Shown: positions 36,819 through 48,369, counted from the first letter of the stretch. The stretch is DNA of 64,000 nucleotides from Gammaproteobacteria bacterium (GCA_028293745.1 JAQGOF010000067.1:1-64000); one strand, 5' to 3'. The notes: a model not told the origin generated them from the letters alone. Made by a program: numbers and translations.

Positions 36819-36830
36819 GACACCGGTGTC
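36819..36830. promoter_or_regulatory. GACACCGGTGTC palindrome ahead of the TonB receptor
   Basis: A perfect 12-bp palindrome overlapping a TTGACA-like -35 box, 132 nt before the TonB receptor ATG. It matches at 11 of 12 bases the site upstream of the pectate lyase. LacI-family operators often look like this. The regulator is not in the window. Confidence 0.45.
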
Positions 36831-36943
36831 TAAGCCCGCTGTTGCTCAGCTGACACAGCCGCGGCCATTCACTCTCAGGCGACAAAAACAGCCCTGTTGG
36901 GAGAGCCCCGCAGTCGGCCTCGGGCGTCTCATTTGCGCAACCT

Positions 36944-36952
36944 GGGGGGGGG
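36944..36952 (+). repeat. Run of nine G next to the TonB receptor ribosome-binding site
   Basis: CCT followed by nine G lies 9 nt before the ATG at 36962 and takes the place of the Shine-Dalgarno sequence. Homopolymeric G tracts of this length can gain or lose bases during replication, so the spacing could vary between cells. Confidence 0.6.
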
Positions 36953-36961
36953 ATCCAACCT

Positions 36962-39598
36962 ATGAAGAACTGCGCGAGTGGTGCCTGCAGACACTTTTGC
37001 GTGCTCATACTGGGAGCGGCCCTGGCATTTCCGGCCCTGGCATATGCATCGGCCGACGACCAGCTCGAGGAGGTCGTGGTCACGGCACAGAAGCGGACCG
37101 AGAACATCCAGGAGGTGCCGATTGCGGTGTCCGCGTTTGGCTCAGCTCAGCTCGAGCAGCGAGGCATCACCAGCGTCTCGCAGCTCAGCAATCTTGCGCC
37201 CAACGTCAATCTCGATGCCGGGACGCCCTTCTCCGGCTCCGACACGGTGCTATCCGCCTACATCCGCGGTATCGGCCAGGATGATTTCGCCTTTAACCTC
37301 GATCCTGGCGTGGGCGTATACGTTGACGGCGTTTACCTGGCCCGCAGCGTCGGTGCTAACACCACGATGCTGGATGTCGATCGGGTCGAGATACTCAAGG
37401 GGCCACAGGGCACCCTGTTCGGACGCAACACCATCGGCGGCGCCATCTCGATCGTGACGCGCGATCCTGGCAAGGAATTCACGGTCAAAGGCGATGTGAC
37501 CACGGGCTCACGCCAGCGCTTCGATGCCAAGGTCTCCTTCGACGTGCCGTTCACGGACTGGATACTGAGCACGATTTCGTTCTCCACCCAGAAGCAGACG
37601 GGGTATCAGCATCGCATTCCCTTCGTGCAGACGAACGCCGGCGGCTCGGCGGGCATCCCCGATTGCACGACTCCAACCTGCCCTTACATCACCGACGCAA
37701 TCCAGGCATTCCCGGCGGCCGGTTATCAGACCTCGCAGAACGAAGGCGGAATCAACAAGTGGAGCGGCCGGGCGAAAGTGGTGTTCCTGCTCACCGATGA
37801 CTTCAAAGTCACGGCCACGGGCGACTATCTGAACGTTGATCAGCCCGCGTCTGCGAATACGGTCATTGGTATCAACAACGCCCAACTGGGTCCGGGTGGC
37901 TTGTCAGGGGTGTCCAACGCATGCCTCCTCGGCGCGCCCATCGGCGTGCTGTGCAAGCTGCCGCGCGGCGGCCTCAGTCCGACACCGACGCCCATGCCGA
38001 TATCTCCACCATTGGCTGGCGTCAATGTGGATGGCAATCCGTACAACAACTATCTGCCCTACGACTCGCGTTTCGAGACCGGAAACATCGACACCAGCTA
38101 TGCCACCGGCAACAGCTTCTCGAAGCTCAAGAACTGGGGTGTTTCCACAGTAGTGGACTGGAGCATAGGCCAAGGCATGAATCTCAAGTGGATCAACGCC
38201 TACCGCGACATGCGTTGGGATGTCGGCATGGACCTGGACGGGTCGCCGCAGAACGTGCTGCAAACTTCGTTCGACATGATCCAGCACCAGACCTCCGAGG
38301 AGCTGCAGTTGAACGGTATCGCGGTCGACGACCGGCTCAACTACGCCGTTGGCGCGTACTACTTCGAGGAATCCGGACACCTGCACGACTTCGTGACCTT
38401 CCCCATGGGCATCCTGATGATCGACGGACCCAACGATCTGCGCACGAAAGCCGAAGCCTTGTATGCCCATCTGAACTTCAAGCTGACCGAGCACTGGGGC
38501 CTGACTCTCGGCGGGCGCGAGACTCACGAGCACAAGGAGTTCCAGGGATACCAGACGGACGACAACGGCCTGAGCTACAAGATCACGGGCTGCTATCCGC
38601 CAGACGCCCCGAACACCCTCGGCGCGCCCCCCAGTCTCACCTGCCAGCAGGCACTCGGATTTCCGGTACCAGGCAGCCCCTACACGTACTACCCGAAAGG
38701 ACCCTTCACCCAAAACTACAACAACTTTTCGCCGACGGCGGGTATCGAGTTCCACATCAACGCCGACCAGATGCTGTACGCGTCATACTCGAAGGGCTAC
38801 AAGACCGGCAGCTGGACGACCCGCCTCTCGAGCCCTCATCCAACGTATGACAGCAGCCTGCACTTCAACCCGGAATTCGCGAAGTCCGAGGAGCTGGGTT
38901 ACAAGTCGGAGCTGATCGACCACCGCCTGCGCCTGAATCTCGCGGCCTTCCATACGAAGTACGACAACATCCAGCTGAACTCGCAACAGGGCATTTCACC
39001 GACGATCGTCAACGCCGGCGACGCCACGATCTACGGGTTTGAAGCTGAAGCGCAAGCCGTGCTCGGTGGCGGGTTCTCCATCAACGCCTCGGCCGGGTAT
39101 ACGCATGCGAAGTATGACAGGTTGAATAACGTCATCGACAATGGGTATCTGCTGACTGCGCACTCCTGTCCGGAGAGAGATCCAAACGCACCGGCACCGA
39201 CCGCCATACCGGCATCCTATAGCAACGGCGTGTGCGAGCTACCCAAGACGCCCAAGTTCAAGGGATTCGTCGGCCCGCAATACGCCTTCAATCTGCCGAA
39301 CAGCGCCGGGCTGTTGTTGAACGCCGATGTGACCTACATCACCAAGGAGTACAACGACATTGGCAATACCTGGCAGCTCGCGCGTCCGGCCATGAGCCTG
39401 ATCAACGCCTCGATCACGTATCAGGCGCCGAGCAGGCAGTGGGAAGTGGCCGTAGGTGGCATCAACCTGAGCGACAAGCGCTACGTCGTCAGTGGTCAGA
39501 ACCAGGGTGGCGTTGCCGTGATCGATGCATCGTACAATGCTCCCCGGGAGTGGTACGCGACGTTCCGCTACCGGCCCGAGTTCGGTGGAGGCAAGTAA
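36962..39598 (+). CDS. TonB-dependent receptor
   Basis: 878 residues. Signal peptide 1-30 (LILGAALAFPALAYASA), TonB-box-like LEEVVVTAQKR, a plug domain (about 50-170: PIAVSAFGSAQLEQRGI, YIRGIGQDDFAF, VEILKGPQGTLFGRNTIGGAIS) and a 22-strand barrel ending EWYATFRYRPEF. The family imports large or scarce substrates across the outer membrane. This subgroup (VVVTAQKR...NIQEVPIAVSAF) is expanded in sphingomonads and related degraders. Near LigW- and LigM-like genes, uptake of a lignin dimer, as by DdvT of SYK-6, is an attractive guess; a plant sugar oligomer is the alternative, given the shared palindrome with the pectate lyase. Confidence 0.93.
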   Translation: MKNCASGACRHFCVLILGAALAFPALAYASADDQLEEVVVTAQKRTENIQEVPIAVSAFGSAQLEQRGITSVSQLSNLAPNVNLDAGTPFSGSDTVLSAYIRGIGQDDFAFNLDPGVGVYVDGVYLARSVGANTTMLDVDRVEILKGPQGTLFGRNTIGGAISIVTRDPGKEFTVKGDVTTGSRQRFDAKVSFDVPFTDWILSTISFSTQKQTGYQHRIPFVQTNAGGSAGIPDCTTPTCPYITDAIQAFPAAGYQTSQNEGGINKWSGRAKVVFLLTDDFKVTATGDYLNVDQPASANTVIGINNAQLGPGGLSGVSNACLLGAPIGVLCKLPRGGLSPTPTPMPISPPLAGVNVDGNPYNNYLPYDSRFETGNIDTSYATGNSFSKLKNWGVSTVVDWSIGQGMNLKWINAYRDMRWDVGMDLDGSPQNVLQTSFDMIQHQTSEELQLNGIAVDDRLNYAVGAYYFEESGHLHDFVTFPMGILMIDGPNDLRTKAEALYAHLNFKLTEHWGLTLGGRETHEHKEFQGYQTDDNGLSYKITGCYPPDAPNTLGAPPSLTCQQALGFPVPGSPYTYYPKGPFTQNYNNFSPTAGIEFHINADQMLYASYSKGYKTGSWTTRLSSPHPTYDSSLHFNPEFAKSEELGYKSELIDHRLRLNLAAFHTKYDNIQLNSQQGISPTIVNAGDATIYGFEAEAQAVLGGGFSINASAGYTHAKYDRLNNVIDNGYLLTAHSCPERDPNAPAPTAIPASYSNGVCELPKTPKFKGFVGPQYAFNLPNSAGLLLNADVTYITKEYNDIGNTWQLARPAMSLINASITYQAPSRQWEVAVGGINLSDKRYVVSGQNQGGVAVIDASYNAPREWYATFRYRPEFGGGK

Positions 39599-39647
39599 CG
39601 CGGGCTCATTTGTTGCTTCACAGGGCACCTCACCCGGAAGACTGCAT

Positions 39648-40691
39648 ATGCGATTCAAGAAGCTCGGCAATACTGGCCTGCTCGTCTCGGAGATCTGCCT
39701 CGGAACCATGACCTTCGGCAGCGGCGAAGGCCTGTGGCGGGCCATCGGCCACTTGGATCAGCCTGCGGTCAATAGCATCGTGCGCGCAGCTTTTGACCGT
39801 GGCGTCAACTTCCTGGATACGGCAGACGTCTACCACGCTGGCCGCTCCGAGGTAATGACGGGTGAGGCGCTGAGAAATCTAGGTATCAGCCGTGGCCAGT
39901 TCGTCCTTGCGACAAAAGTACACGGACGGATGGGGCCAGGGCCCAACCAGTTGGGCTTGTCGCGCGCCCACATCCTTCACGCAGTCGATGAGAGCCTGGA
40001 GCGGCTCAAACTCGACTATATCGATCTGTACCAGATACACGGGTTCGATGCGCTGACACCCTTCGAAGAGACCCTGGATGCGCTCAACGATTGCGTACGG
40101 GCGGGCAAGGTTCGCTATATCGGCTTGTGCAACCTGGCCGCGTGGCAGATTACGAAATCGCTCTGGATCTCCGACACGCGCAACTTGGAGCGCTTCCAGA
40201 GCGTGCAGGCCTACTACAGCATCGCGGGGCGCGATCTCGAGCGTGAGATCGTACCGCTCGCCAACGACCAGCAGCTTGCGATACTGCCGTGGAGTCCGCT
40301 CGCCGGCGGGCTGTTGAGCGGTAAGTTCTCGCGCGACGACAAGGGGCCTGAAGGCACGCGGCGTGCCTCGTTCGATTTCCCGCCGGTAGACAAAGACCGC
40401 GCGTTCCGTGTCATTGATGCGATGAGACCGATTGCGAAGTCACACGGCGTATCGGTGGCGAGAGTTGCGCTGGCGTGGCTGCTGCACAAGGCGCCGGTCA
40501 CGTCAGTGATCATCGGAGCAAAAAACACTGAGCAGTTGCAGGACAACGTGGCCGCCGTGGACCTGAAACTGACCAGCGATGACATGGCGACGCTCGACAA
40601 GGTCTCCGCCCTGCCGCCCGAATATCCAGGGTGGATGGTGGACCGGCAATCCGCCGACCGGCTCGCGCTGCTCAATCCTTCTCGCAGCTGA
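39648..40691 (+). CDS. Aldo/keto reductase
   Basis: 347 residues from the ATG at 39648 (GGAAG 8 nt upstream), starting MRFKKLGNTGLLVSEICLGTMTFG. Catalytic tetrad visible: Asp and Tyr in DTADVYHAGRSE, Lys in ATKVHG, His in YQIHGFD. The C-terminal NADPH-site helix is VIIGAKNTEQLQDN. It resembles the YajO/Tas-like group. It lies 49 nt after the TonB receptor on the same strand and may be co-transcribed. Likely reduces an aldehyde or ketone; the substrate is unknown. The last 20 bp overlap the methyltransferase gene on the opposite strand. Confidence 0.9.
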   Translation: MRFKKLGNTGLLVSEICLGTMTFGSGEGLWRAIGHLDQPAVNSIVRAAFDRGVNFLDTADVYHAGRSEVMTGEALRNLGISRGQFVLATKVHGRMGPGPNQLGLSRAHILHAVDESLERLKLDYIDLYQIHGFDALTPFEETLDALNDCVRAGKVRYIGLCNLAAWQITKSLWISDTRNLERFQSVQAYYSIAGRDLEREIVPLANDQQLAILPWSPLAGGLLSGKFSRDDKGPEGTRRASFDFPPVDKDRAFRVIDAMRPIAKSHGVSVARVALAWLLHKAPVTSVIIGAKNTEQLQDNVAAVDLKLTSDDMATLDKVSALPPEYPGWMVDRQSADRLALLNPSRS

Positions 40692-41433
40692 ACGCAACCG
40701 TTTCGTACGGAACAGTCACCTCGTCCTGGCCGAGTGCAGGGGTCCTTGCAATCAGGTCGCGCAGCCGCGCCGCCACGATGTGTTGCTGCGGCCGCTCGAG
40801 CGCGGCGATAAAGCTGGTTGATAGCACTCGATCCACGATCACCTGTTCCGGCGCTCCCGTGTGACCGTTGGGGAAACGCTTTTCGCGCAACGGTCCGAAA
40901 CCTTCGGCCGGGAAGAGCTTCCGCCATTCGCCACTGCTATACCGTGGGGAATTGCCTTCGTATGGAGCCATGATAGCTGTCATCGCAGCCGCCCAGTCCA
41001 CCGACTCGTCTCGCACGTTCCAGATGAGGCCGAAGGACCCTCCCGGGCGTAACACGCGATGTATCTCCTTCAACGCAGCCTCTGTTGCGAACCAATGAAA
41101 TGACTGCGCGCAGACTACGCAGTCAACGGCCCCGTTGTTCACGGGTATGCTTTCTGCCGTGCCTGACCGGGCAGCTACGGTCGGAACGGTCTGGGTGAGT
41201 TGGGCCAACATCTCCTGTACCGGCTCAACCGCGATGATGTTGGCGCCGGTTGCCAGGAGCCTGCGTGTGAATTTGCCGGTACCCGCGCCCAGATCGACGA
41301 CGGTGCGGGTGTCATCCAACTTCAGATAGTCGCGCAACCATTGGTCGAGCGCGACAGGGTATTCGGGGCGGCCACGCGAATACGCCTGCGCTTCCCGTGC
41401 GAAACCCTTGGCCGCAGCCTCGTGCATAGACAC
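40672..41433 (-). CDS. Class I SAM-dependent methyltransferase
   Basis: 253 residues (or 251 from the second Met). Methyltransf_11-type Rossmann core: VVDLGAGTGKFTRRL (SAM site), VEPVQEML, DCVVCAQSFHWF and HRVLRPGGSFGLIWN. Close to the YafE/Crg1-like group; the substrate is unknown. It would use SAM from metK and produce SAH. Convergent with the aldo-keto reductase and separate from the ddl-like gene by 85 bp. Confidence 0.85.
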   Translation of the reverse strand: MSMHEAAAKGFAREAQAYSRGRPEYPVALDQWLRDYLKLDDTRTVVDLGAGTGKFTRRLLATGANIIAVEPVQEMLAQLTQTVPTVAARSGTAESIPVNNGAVDCVVCAQSFHWFATEAALKEIHRVLRPGGSFGLIWNVRDESVDWAAAMTAIMAPYEGNSPRYSSGEWRKLFPAEGFGPLREKRFPNGHTGAPEQVIVDRVLSTSFIAALERPQQHIVAARLRDLIARTPALGQDEVTVPYETVAFSCEKD

Positions 41434-41518
41434 ATTCTAGTCCAAGCCCGCGAATGAGCGGTGCATCGTTTGTGAGGCCGCGGGCCCGGAACCGCTGCTG
41501 CTGCGAGTGCGCCGAAAG

Positions 41519-44024
<2,506 letters not shown>

Positions 44025-44029
44025 AATTT

Positions 44030-46054
44030 TCAACTCAACGAATAGTCCTTCTGCGTACGTGCATACTCGGCGAAATAATCCAACGCGTGCGGGTTTGCCA
44101 CCGCGTCCCGATTGGCAGCCTTCTCGGGAGCGATTCCCATGAGTATCTTGCGCACGGGAACTTCCATCTTCTTGCCGGTCAGCGTGAAGGGAATCGCAGC
44201 CACCTGGCAGATCTTGTCGGGCACGTGCCGTGGCGAATACTCGCGGCGCAAAGTGGCGCGAATCCTGTCGCTGATGGCCTCATCGAGGACCAGGCCCTCC
44301 TTGAGCTTCACGAACAGCGGCATGAAGAATTTGCCCTGCGGCAGGTCGAGGTTGACGATGAGAGAGTCGTCGACCTCGGGCAATGTCGCCAACGAGCGGT
44401 AGATCTCCGCGGTTCCAATACGAACGCCATGGCGATTGAGCGTGGCGTCGGACCGTCCGAGCACGAAAGCGCCACCGCGCTCGTTGATCCGGAAGAAGTC
44501 GCCGTGACGCCAGACACCCGGAAACTCCTGAAAATAGGAATCCAGGTAGCGTTTGTTATCCGTGTCATTCCAGAAACAAACGGGCATGGACGGCATGGGC
44601 TGCGTGACGACCAGCTCTCCAACCTGGTTCACCACCTTCTCGCCGCGCTCGTTGAATGCATACACGGCGGCCCCGAGGGAGCGCGCCTGGATCTCTCCCG
44701 CGTACACCGGCAGGATCGAGGCTCCCCCGACAAACCCCGTGCAGACATCAGTTCCGCCGCTGCCCGATGCAACCCACAAGTCCTCCTTGACATTGTTGTA
44801 GAGCCACGCCATGCATTCAGGCGTCACCGGTGAACCCGCGAGACAGACACCTTGCAACGTTGACAGCTTGAAACTGTCCTTGGGCACGAACCCGCCCTTC
44901 TGCAGTGCCGACACATATGTCGGGCTCGTGCCGAACAGCGAGGCACCCGAATCGTCCACCATCTTCCACAGAACATCCGGACTCGGCCAGGCCGGATTGC
45001 CGTCGTACAACACCGGTACGACGTTGGAGAGCAGCGAGCTGACGAGGAAGTTCCACATCATCCAGCCGGTCGTGGTGAAGAAGAACAGCCGCTCGCCCGG
45101 GTGCACGTCGAAGTTGAATGCCAGGTGCTTCAGCTGCTCGAGAATGATGCCGCCGTGACTGTGGCAGATGGGCTTCGGCAGGCCGGTCGTGCCCGAGGAG
45201 AACAATATCCACAGCGGCTGCTCGAACGGCACCTGCTCGAACTCAAACTCGTCCGGCGGCACGGCTGGATGCCTGAAAAGCTCATCCCAGAGGATGGTAT
45301 TGGACGACAGGGGCTGGCGGTCATCCCGATTCAGGTAAGGCAGGTAGATCACATGGCGCAGCGACTCGAGCTGGCCGATGATCTTCTGCACCTCGGCCTT
45401 GCGCTCGAAGGGCTTGCCGCCGTACTGGTAGCCATCGACACAGAACATGACCTTCGGCGCGAGCTGCGAGTAACGATCCAACACGCCGCGGGTGCCGAAA
45501 TCCGGGCCACAGCTGGACCAGACCGCACCAATGCTGGTCGTCGCCAGCATCGCGATGATGGTCTCCGGCGCGTTCGGCATGTAGGCGACGACGCGGTCGC
45601 CCGGCTCCACACCCAACTTGCGCAGTTGGGTTGCGAGGATACGCACCTTCCCGCCGAGCTCCTCCCAGGACATGCGCGACAGTGGCGCCCGCTCGCTCAG
45701 ATACATCAATGCATCGGCGTTCGGGCGCTCGTGGCGCAAGGCATGTTGCGCGTAGTTCAAACGCGCGCCAGGAAACCATTTCGCACCCGGCATCCGCCGG
45801 TCGGCCAGGACACGCTCATAGGGAGTCGAAGAGCGAACGTCGAAGTAGTCCCAGATCGCCTGCCAGAACGCTTCGAGGTCATCGACGGACCACTGCCATA
45901 GCTCGGCATAGCTGGCGAACTTGAGCCCCCGTTCCTTCGCCAGCCAGTGCATCAAGGCCGTGAGAAGCGACCTCTCGATGCGCTCCGGACTTGGCGTCCA
46001 CAACAGGTCCCCTTCATTCACCACCGACATGTGACGCACACTCGACATGAGCAC
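44030..46054 (-). CDS. Acetoacetyl-CoA synthetase
   Basis: 674 residues; the GTG at 46054 has GAGGGGG well placed, better than the ATG at 46048. ANL-superfamily acyl-CoA ligase with the AACS N-terminal extension (LWQWSVDDLEAFWQAIWDYF). ATP-binding loop ILFSSGTTGLPKPICHSHGG, the A8 hinge in HGDFFRINERGGAFVLGRSDATLNRHG, and the catalytic Lys in LTGKKMEVPVRKIL. It activates acetoacetate, feeding the thiolase that follows. Located between thiolase and vanillin-type dehydrogenase on the same strand, probably one unit. Confidence 0.9.
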   Translation of the reverse strand: MLMSSVRHMSVVNEGDLLWTPSPERIERSLLTALMHWLAKERGLKFASYAELWQWSVDDLEAFWQAIWDYFDVRSSTPYERVLADRRMPGAKWFPGARLNYAQHALRHERPNADALMYLSERAPLSRMSWEELGGKVRILATQLRKLGVEPGDRVVAYMPNAPETIIAMLATTSIGAVWSSCGPDFGTRGVLDRYSQLAPKVMFCVDGYQYGGKPFERKAEVQKIIGQLESLRHVIYLPYLNRDDRQPLSSNTILWDELFRHPAVPPDEFEFEQVPFEQPLWILFSSGTTGLPKPICHSHGGIILEQLKHLAFNFDVHPGERLFFFTTTGWMMWNFLVSSLLSNVVPVLYDGNPAWPSPDVLWKMVDDSGASLFGTSPTYVSALQKGGFVPKDSFKLSTLQGVCLAGSPVTPECMAWLYNNVKEDLWVASGSGGTDVCTGFVGGASILPVYAGEIQARSLGAAVYAFNERGEKVVNQVGELVVTQPMPSMPVCFWNDTDNKRYLDSYFQEFPGVWRHGDFFRINERGGAFVLGRSDATLNRHGVRIGTAEIYRSLATLPEVDDSLIVNLDLPQGKFFMPLFVKLKEGLVLDEAISDRIRATLRREYSPRHVPDKICQVAAIPFTLTGKKMEVPVRKILMGIAPEKAANRDAVANPHALDYFAEYARTQKDYSLS

Positions 46055-46076
46055 TGCAGCCCCCTCTTACCTCTAA

Positions 46077-47282
46077 CTACAGGCGCTCGATGATCATCGC
46101 GATGCCCTGGCCCACTCCGATGCACATCGTGCACAGCGCGTGGCGGCCCCGAGTTGCGGCAAGCTGATACATTGCGGTCGTCACGAGCCTCGCGCCGGTC
46201 ATGCCGAGCGGATGGCCAATTGCGATAGCGCCGCCGTTTGCATTGACGTGTTCGGCATCGTCCGCAAGTCCGAGCTCGCGCAACACTGCGAGGCCCTGCG
46301 ATGCGAACGCTTCGTTTAGTTCAACAACATCCATCTTTCGGATATCCAGACCCACGCGGCCCAACGCTTTGCGGCTCGCGGGCACCGGGCCCATTCCCAT
46401 GATTCGAGGCTCGACACCGGCAGTCGCCGCCGTGACGATGCGCGCACGCGGAGTGAGTCCGAAGCGCTTCGCAGCCTGTTCGGACGCAACGATCAACGCA
46501 CAAGCGCCGTCATTCACGCCGGAAGCATTGCCTGCCGTAACGGTTCCGTTCGACCGGAAAGGAGTTGAAAGCTTCGCCAGCTGTTCGAGTGTCGTGTCAG
46601 GACGAGGATGCTCGTCCCGCGTAACGAGCAGCGGCTTGCCTTTGCGCTGTGGAATCTCGACAGGGATCAGCTCGGACTCGAAGAATCCGCGCGCATAAGC
46701 CGCAGCCGTACGTTGCTGGCTGCGCAGGGCGAACTTGTCCTGATCCTCGCGCGATACGCCATAACCGGCGGCGACGTTCTCGCCCGTTTCGGGCATCGAG
46801 TCCACGCCGTACTTCTGCTCGAGGCGGGAATTGATGAAGCGCCAGCCGATCGTCGTGTCGTAGATCTCGGCCGCCCGGCTGAACGCCGAATCGGCCTTCG
46901 GCATCACGAAGGGTGCGCGCGACATCGATTCCACGCCGCCCGCAATGATGAGATCGGCCTCACCCGCCTTGATGGTCCGGGCGGCCAGGGCGATGGCGTC
47001 CATGCCGGATCCGCAGAGCCGGTTTACGGTGGCACCCGGCACATCCACCGGAAGACCCGCCAGGAGCGCAGCCATCCGCGCAACGTTTCGGTTGTCCTCA
47101 CCCGCCTGGTTGGCGCAGCCCAGGAACACATCGTCGATGGCCTCGGGGTCCAAGGAAGGGTTGCGGGAGATCAAAGCGGCAATGGGAAGGGCCGCCAGAT
47201 CGTCCGGCCGCACGGAGGACAGAGCGCCGCCGTACCGGCCGATGGGGGTTCGTACGGCGTCGCAAATGAAAGCGTCAATCAT
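46077..47282 (-). CDS. pcaF: 3-oxoadipyl-CoA / acetyl-CoA thiolase (PcaF-like)
   Basis: 401 residues. Thiolase motifs: nucleophile Cys in VNRLCGSGMDA, NANGGAIAIGHPLGMTGAR and the second Cys in LCTMCIGVGQG. DDVFLGCANQAGEDNRNVARMAALLAGLP is the pattern of beta-ketoadipyl-CoA thiolases (PcaF/PaaJ), the last step of protocatechuate and phenylacetate routes, giving succinyl-CoA and acetyl-CoA. A PcaR-type regulator and a PcaR-box lie just upstream, which supports PcaF. A plain acetoacetyl-CoA thiolase remains possible given the acetoacetyl-CoA synthetase beside it. Confidence 0.85.
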   Translation of the reverse strand: MIDAFICDAVRTPIGRYGGALSSVRPDDLAALPIAALISRNPSLDPEAIDDVFLGCANQAGEDNRNVARMAALLAGLPVDVPGATVNRLCGSGMDAIALAARTIKAGEADLIIAGGVESMSRAPFVMPKADSAFSRAAEIYDTTIGWRFINSRLEQKYGVDSMPETGENVAAGYGVSREDQDKFALRSQQRTAAAYARGFFESELIPVEIPQRKGKPLLVTRDEHPRPDTTLEQLAKLSTPFRSNGTVTAGNASGVNDGACALIVASEQAAKRFGLTPRARIVTAATAGVEPRIMGMGPVPASRKALGRVGLDIRKMDVVELNEAFASQGLAVLRELGLADDAEHVNANGGAIAIGHPLGMTGARLVTTAMYQLAATRGRHALCTMCIGVGQGIAMIIERL

Positions 47283-47362
47283 GGGTCAGGCCTCGAATCT
47301 GGCGTCGGGACGCGCGCGCCCTGGGGTCGCAAATAATACGATGACAGGCGCCGCGGGCCAGG

Positions 47363-47377
47363 GTACGATTACCGTAC
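47363..47377. promoter_or_regulatory. PcaR-type operator
   Basis: GTACGATTACCGTAC lies between the divergent pcaF-like and IclR genes. It is a dyad (GTACG/CGTAC) and matches 11 of 15 bases of the Pseudomonas PcaR box as I remember it, GTTCGATAATCGCAC. Confidence 0.65.
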
Positions 47378-47406
47378 TCGGCATCCAATACCTATAAGAG
47401 TAAGCA

Positions 47407-48264
47407 ATGTTGCAGTCTAAAACTTTTCCCAAGACTTCGGGTTCGTTTATCGCACCACGAGTGATGAGCGCCACCGATCCGGACAACGTCCTGTTCCGCG
47501 GCGGCGATCCGGACTTCATGACGTCCCTGGCGAGGGGGTTGCATGTCATTCGGGCGTTCGCGGGGGTCGACCGCCGGCTCACCATCGCGGATGTGAGTCG
47601 TGCGACTGGGTTGACGCGGGCCGTAGTACGCCGGTGCCTGTACACCCTGAAAGAACTTGGGTACGCGGCGACCGACGGCCGCATGTATTTCCTCCAACCC
47701 CGGATTCTCAATCTCGGTTACGCCTATCTCTCAACCGCTCCAGTCCCGATTGCCGCGCAGCCGGTGCTCGAGGAAATGAGCGAAGCGCTGGGCGAGGCGT
47801 CATCCGTCGCGGTGCTGGACGACGGCGCGGTCGTCTACGTTGGCCGTGCCGCGACCAAGCGAATCATGTCGGTAACACTCGGAGTTGGTAGCCGGCTGCC
47901 GGCCTATTGCACCGCGTTGGGACGTGTTCTGCTCGCTCATCTGACCGACGAGCAGGTGAACTCCGAGCTGGCGAAGGTCGACTTCATCCAGCACACCAAG
48001 CACACGGTCACCTCGCGCAAGCGCCTGGAGGAGATCCTCGTCGGCGTGCGGCAGGATGGTTTCGCGCTCAACGACCAGGAGCTCGAAATCGGGCTGCGCT
48101 CGATCGCCGTGCCGGTGCGGAACGTGGTCGGCACAGTGGTTGCCGCAATGAATGTGAGCTCACAGGCCTCGAGGGTCTCGCGCCGTGAGCTGCTGGAGCG
48201 GTGCCTGCCCGTGTTGCGCGGTGCCGCGGAAAAACTGAGCAGCCAGCTGCCGCCACCGCGATAG
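47407..48264 (+). CDS. pcaR: IclR-family regulator, PcaR/PcaU/PobR type
   Basis: 285 residues. N-terminal winged HTH (DFMTSLARGLHVIRAFAG, LTIADVSRATGLTRAVVRRCLYTLKELGY) and C-terminal IclR effector domain (LPAYCTALGRVLLAHL, GFALNDQELEIGLRSIAVPVRN). FMTSLARGL is typical of PcaR/PcaU/PobR regulators, which respond to beta-ketoadipate, protocatechuate or p-hydroxybenzoate. It diverges from the pcaF-like gene with a PcaR-like operator between, so control of thiolase and the downstream ligase and dehydrogenase is likely. Confidence 0.85.
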   Translation: MLQSKTFPKTSGSFIAPRVMSATDPDNVLFRGGDPDFMTSLARGLHVIRAFAGVDRRLTIADVSRATGLTRAVVRRCLYTLKELGYAATDGRMYFLQPRILNLGYAYLSTAPVPIAAQPVLEEMSEALGEASSVAVLDDGAVVYVGRAATKRIMSVTLGVGSRLPAYCTALGRVLLAHLTDEQVNSELAKVDFIQHTKHTVTSRKRLEEILVGVRQDGFALNDQELEIGLRSIAVPVRNVVGTVVAAMNVSSQASRVSRRELLERCLPVLRGAAEKLSSQLPPPR

Positions 48265-48290
48265 GCCCGCCGCCGCAGGTGCGCCGCGCC

Positions 48291-48311
48291 GTACCGGCTG
48301 ACCGCCGGTAC
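48291..48311. promoter_or_regulatory. Perfect inverted repeat upstream of lysE-like gene
   Basis: GTACCGGC-TGACC-GCCGGTAC, followed 13 nt on by another GCGGTACAG, which also makes a direct repeat of CGGTACAG. MocR-type regulators often bind direct repeats near transporter genes; a MocR gene lies 0.7 kb downstream. It could also be a hairpin after pcaR (27 nt past the stop), but no T-run follows. Confidence 0.45.
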
Positions 48312-48369
48312 AGTGAGCGGTACAGCGCGTCCTGTGTATCTGCCGCGCCAGCGTGCAACTCCGTAGCTT

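Larger units (their letters stand above)
36655..36961. other. Intergenic region between S8 protease and TonB receptor
   Basis: This 307-bp stretch holds no convincing ORF. It contains a long GC hairpin (36685-36720), a second stem GAGCCGC-AGC-GCGGCTC, a GCGACGC/GCGTCGC stem, the palindrome GACACCGGTGTC and a run of nine G next to the TonB receptor start. TTGACA at 36817 could be a -35 box, but no good -10 follows at the right distance. Confidence 0.6.
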
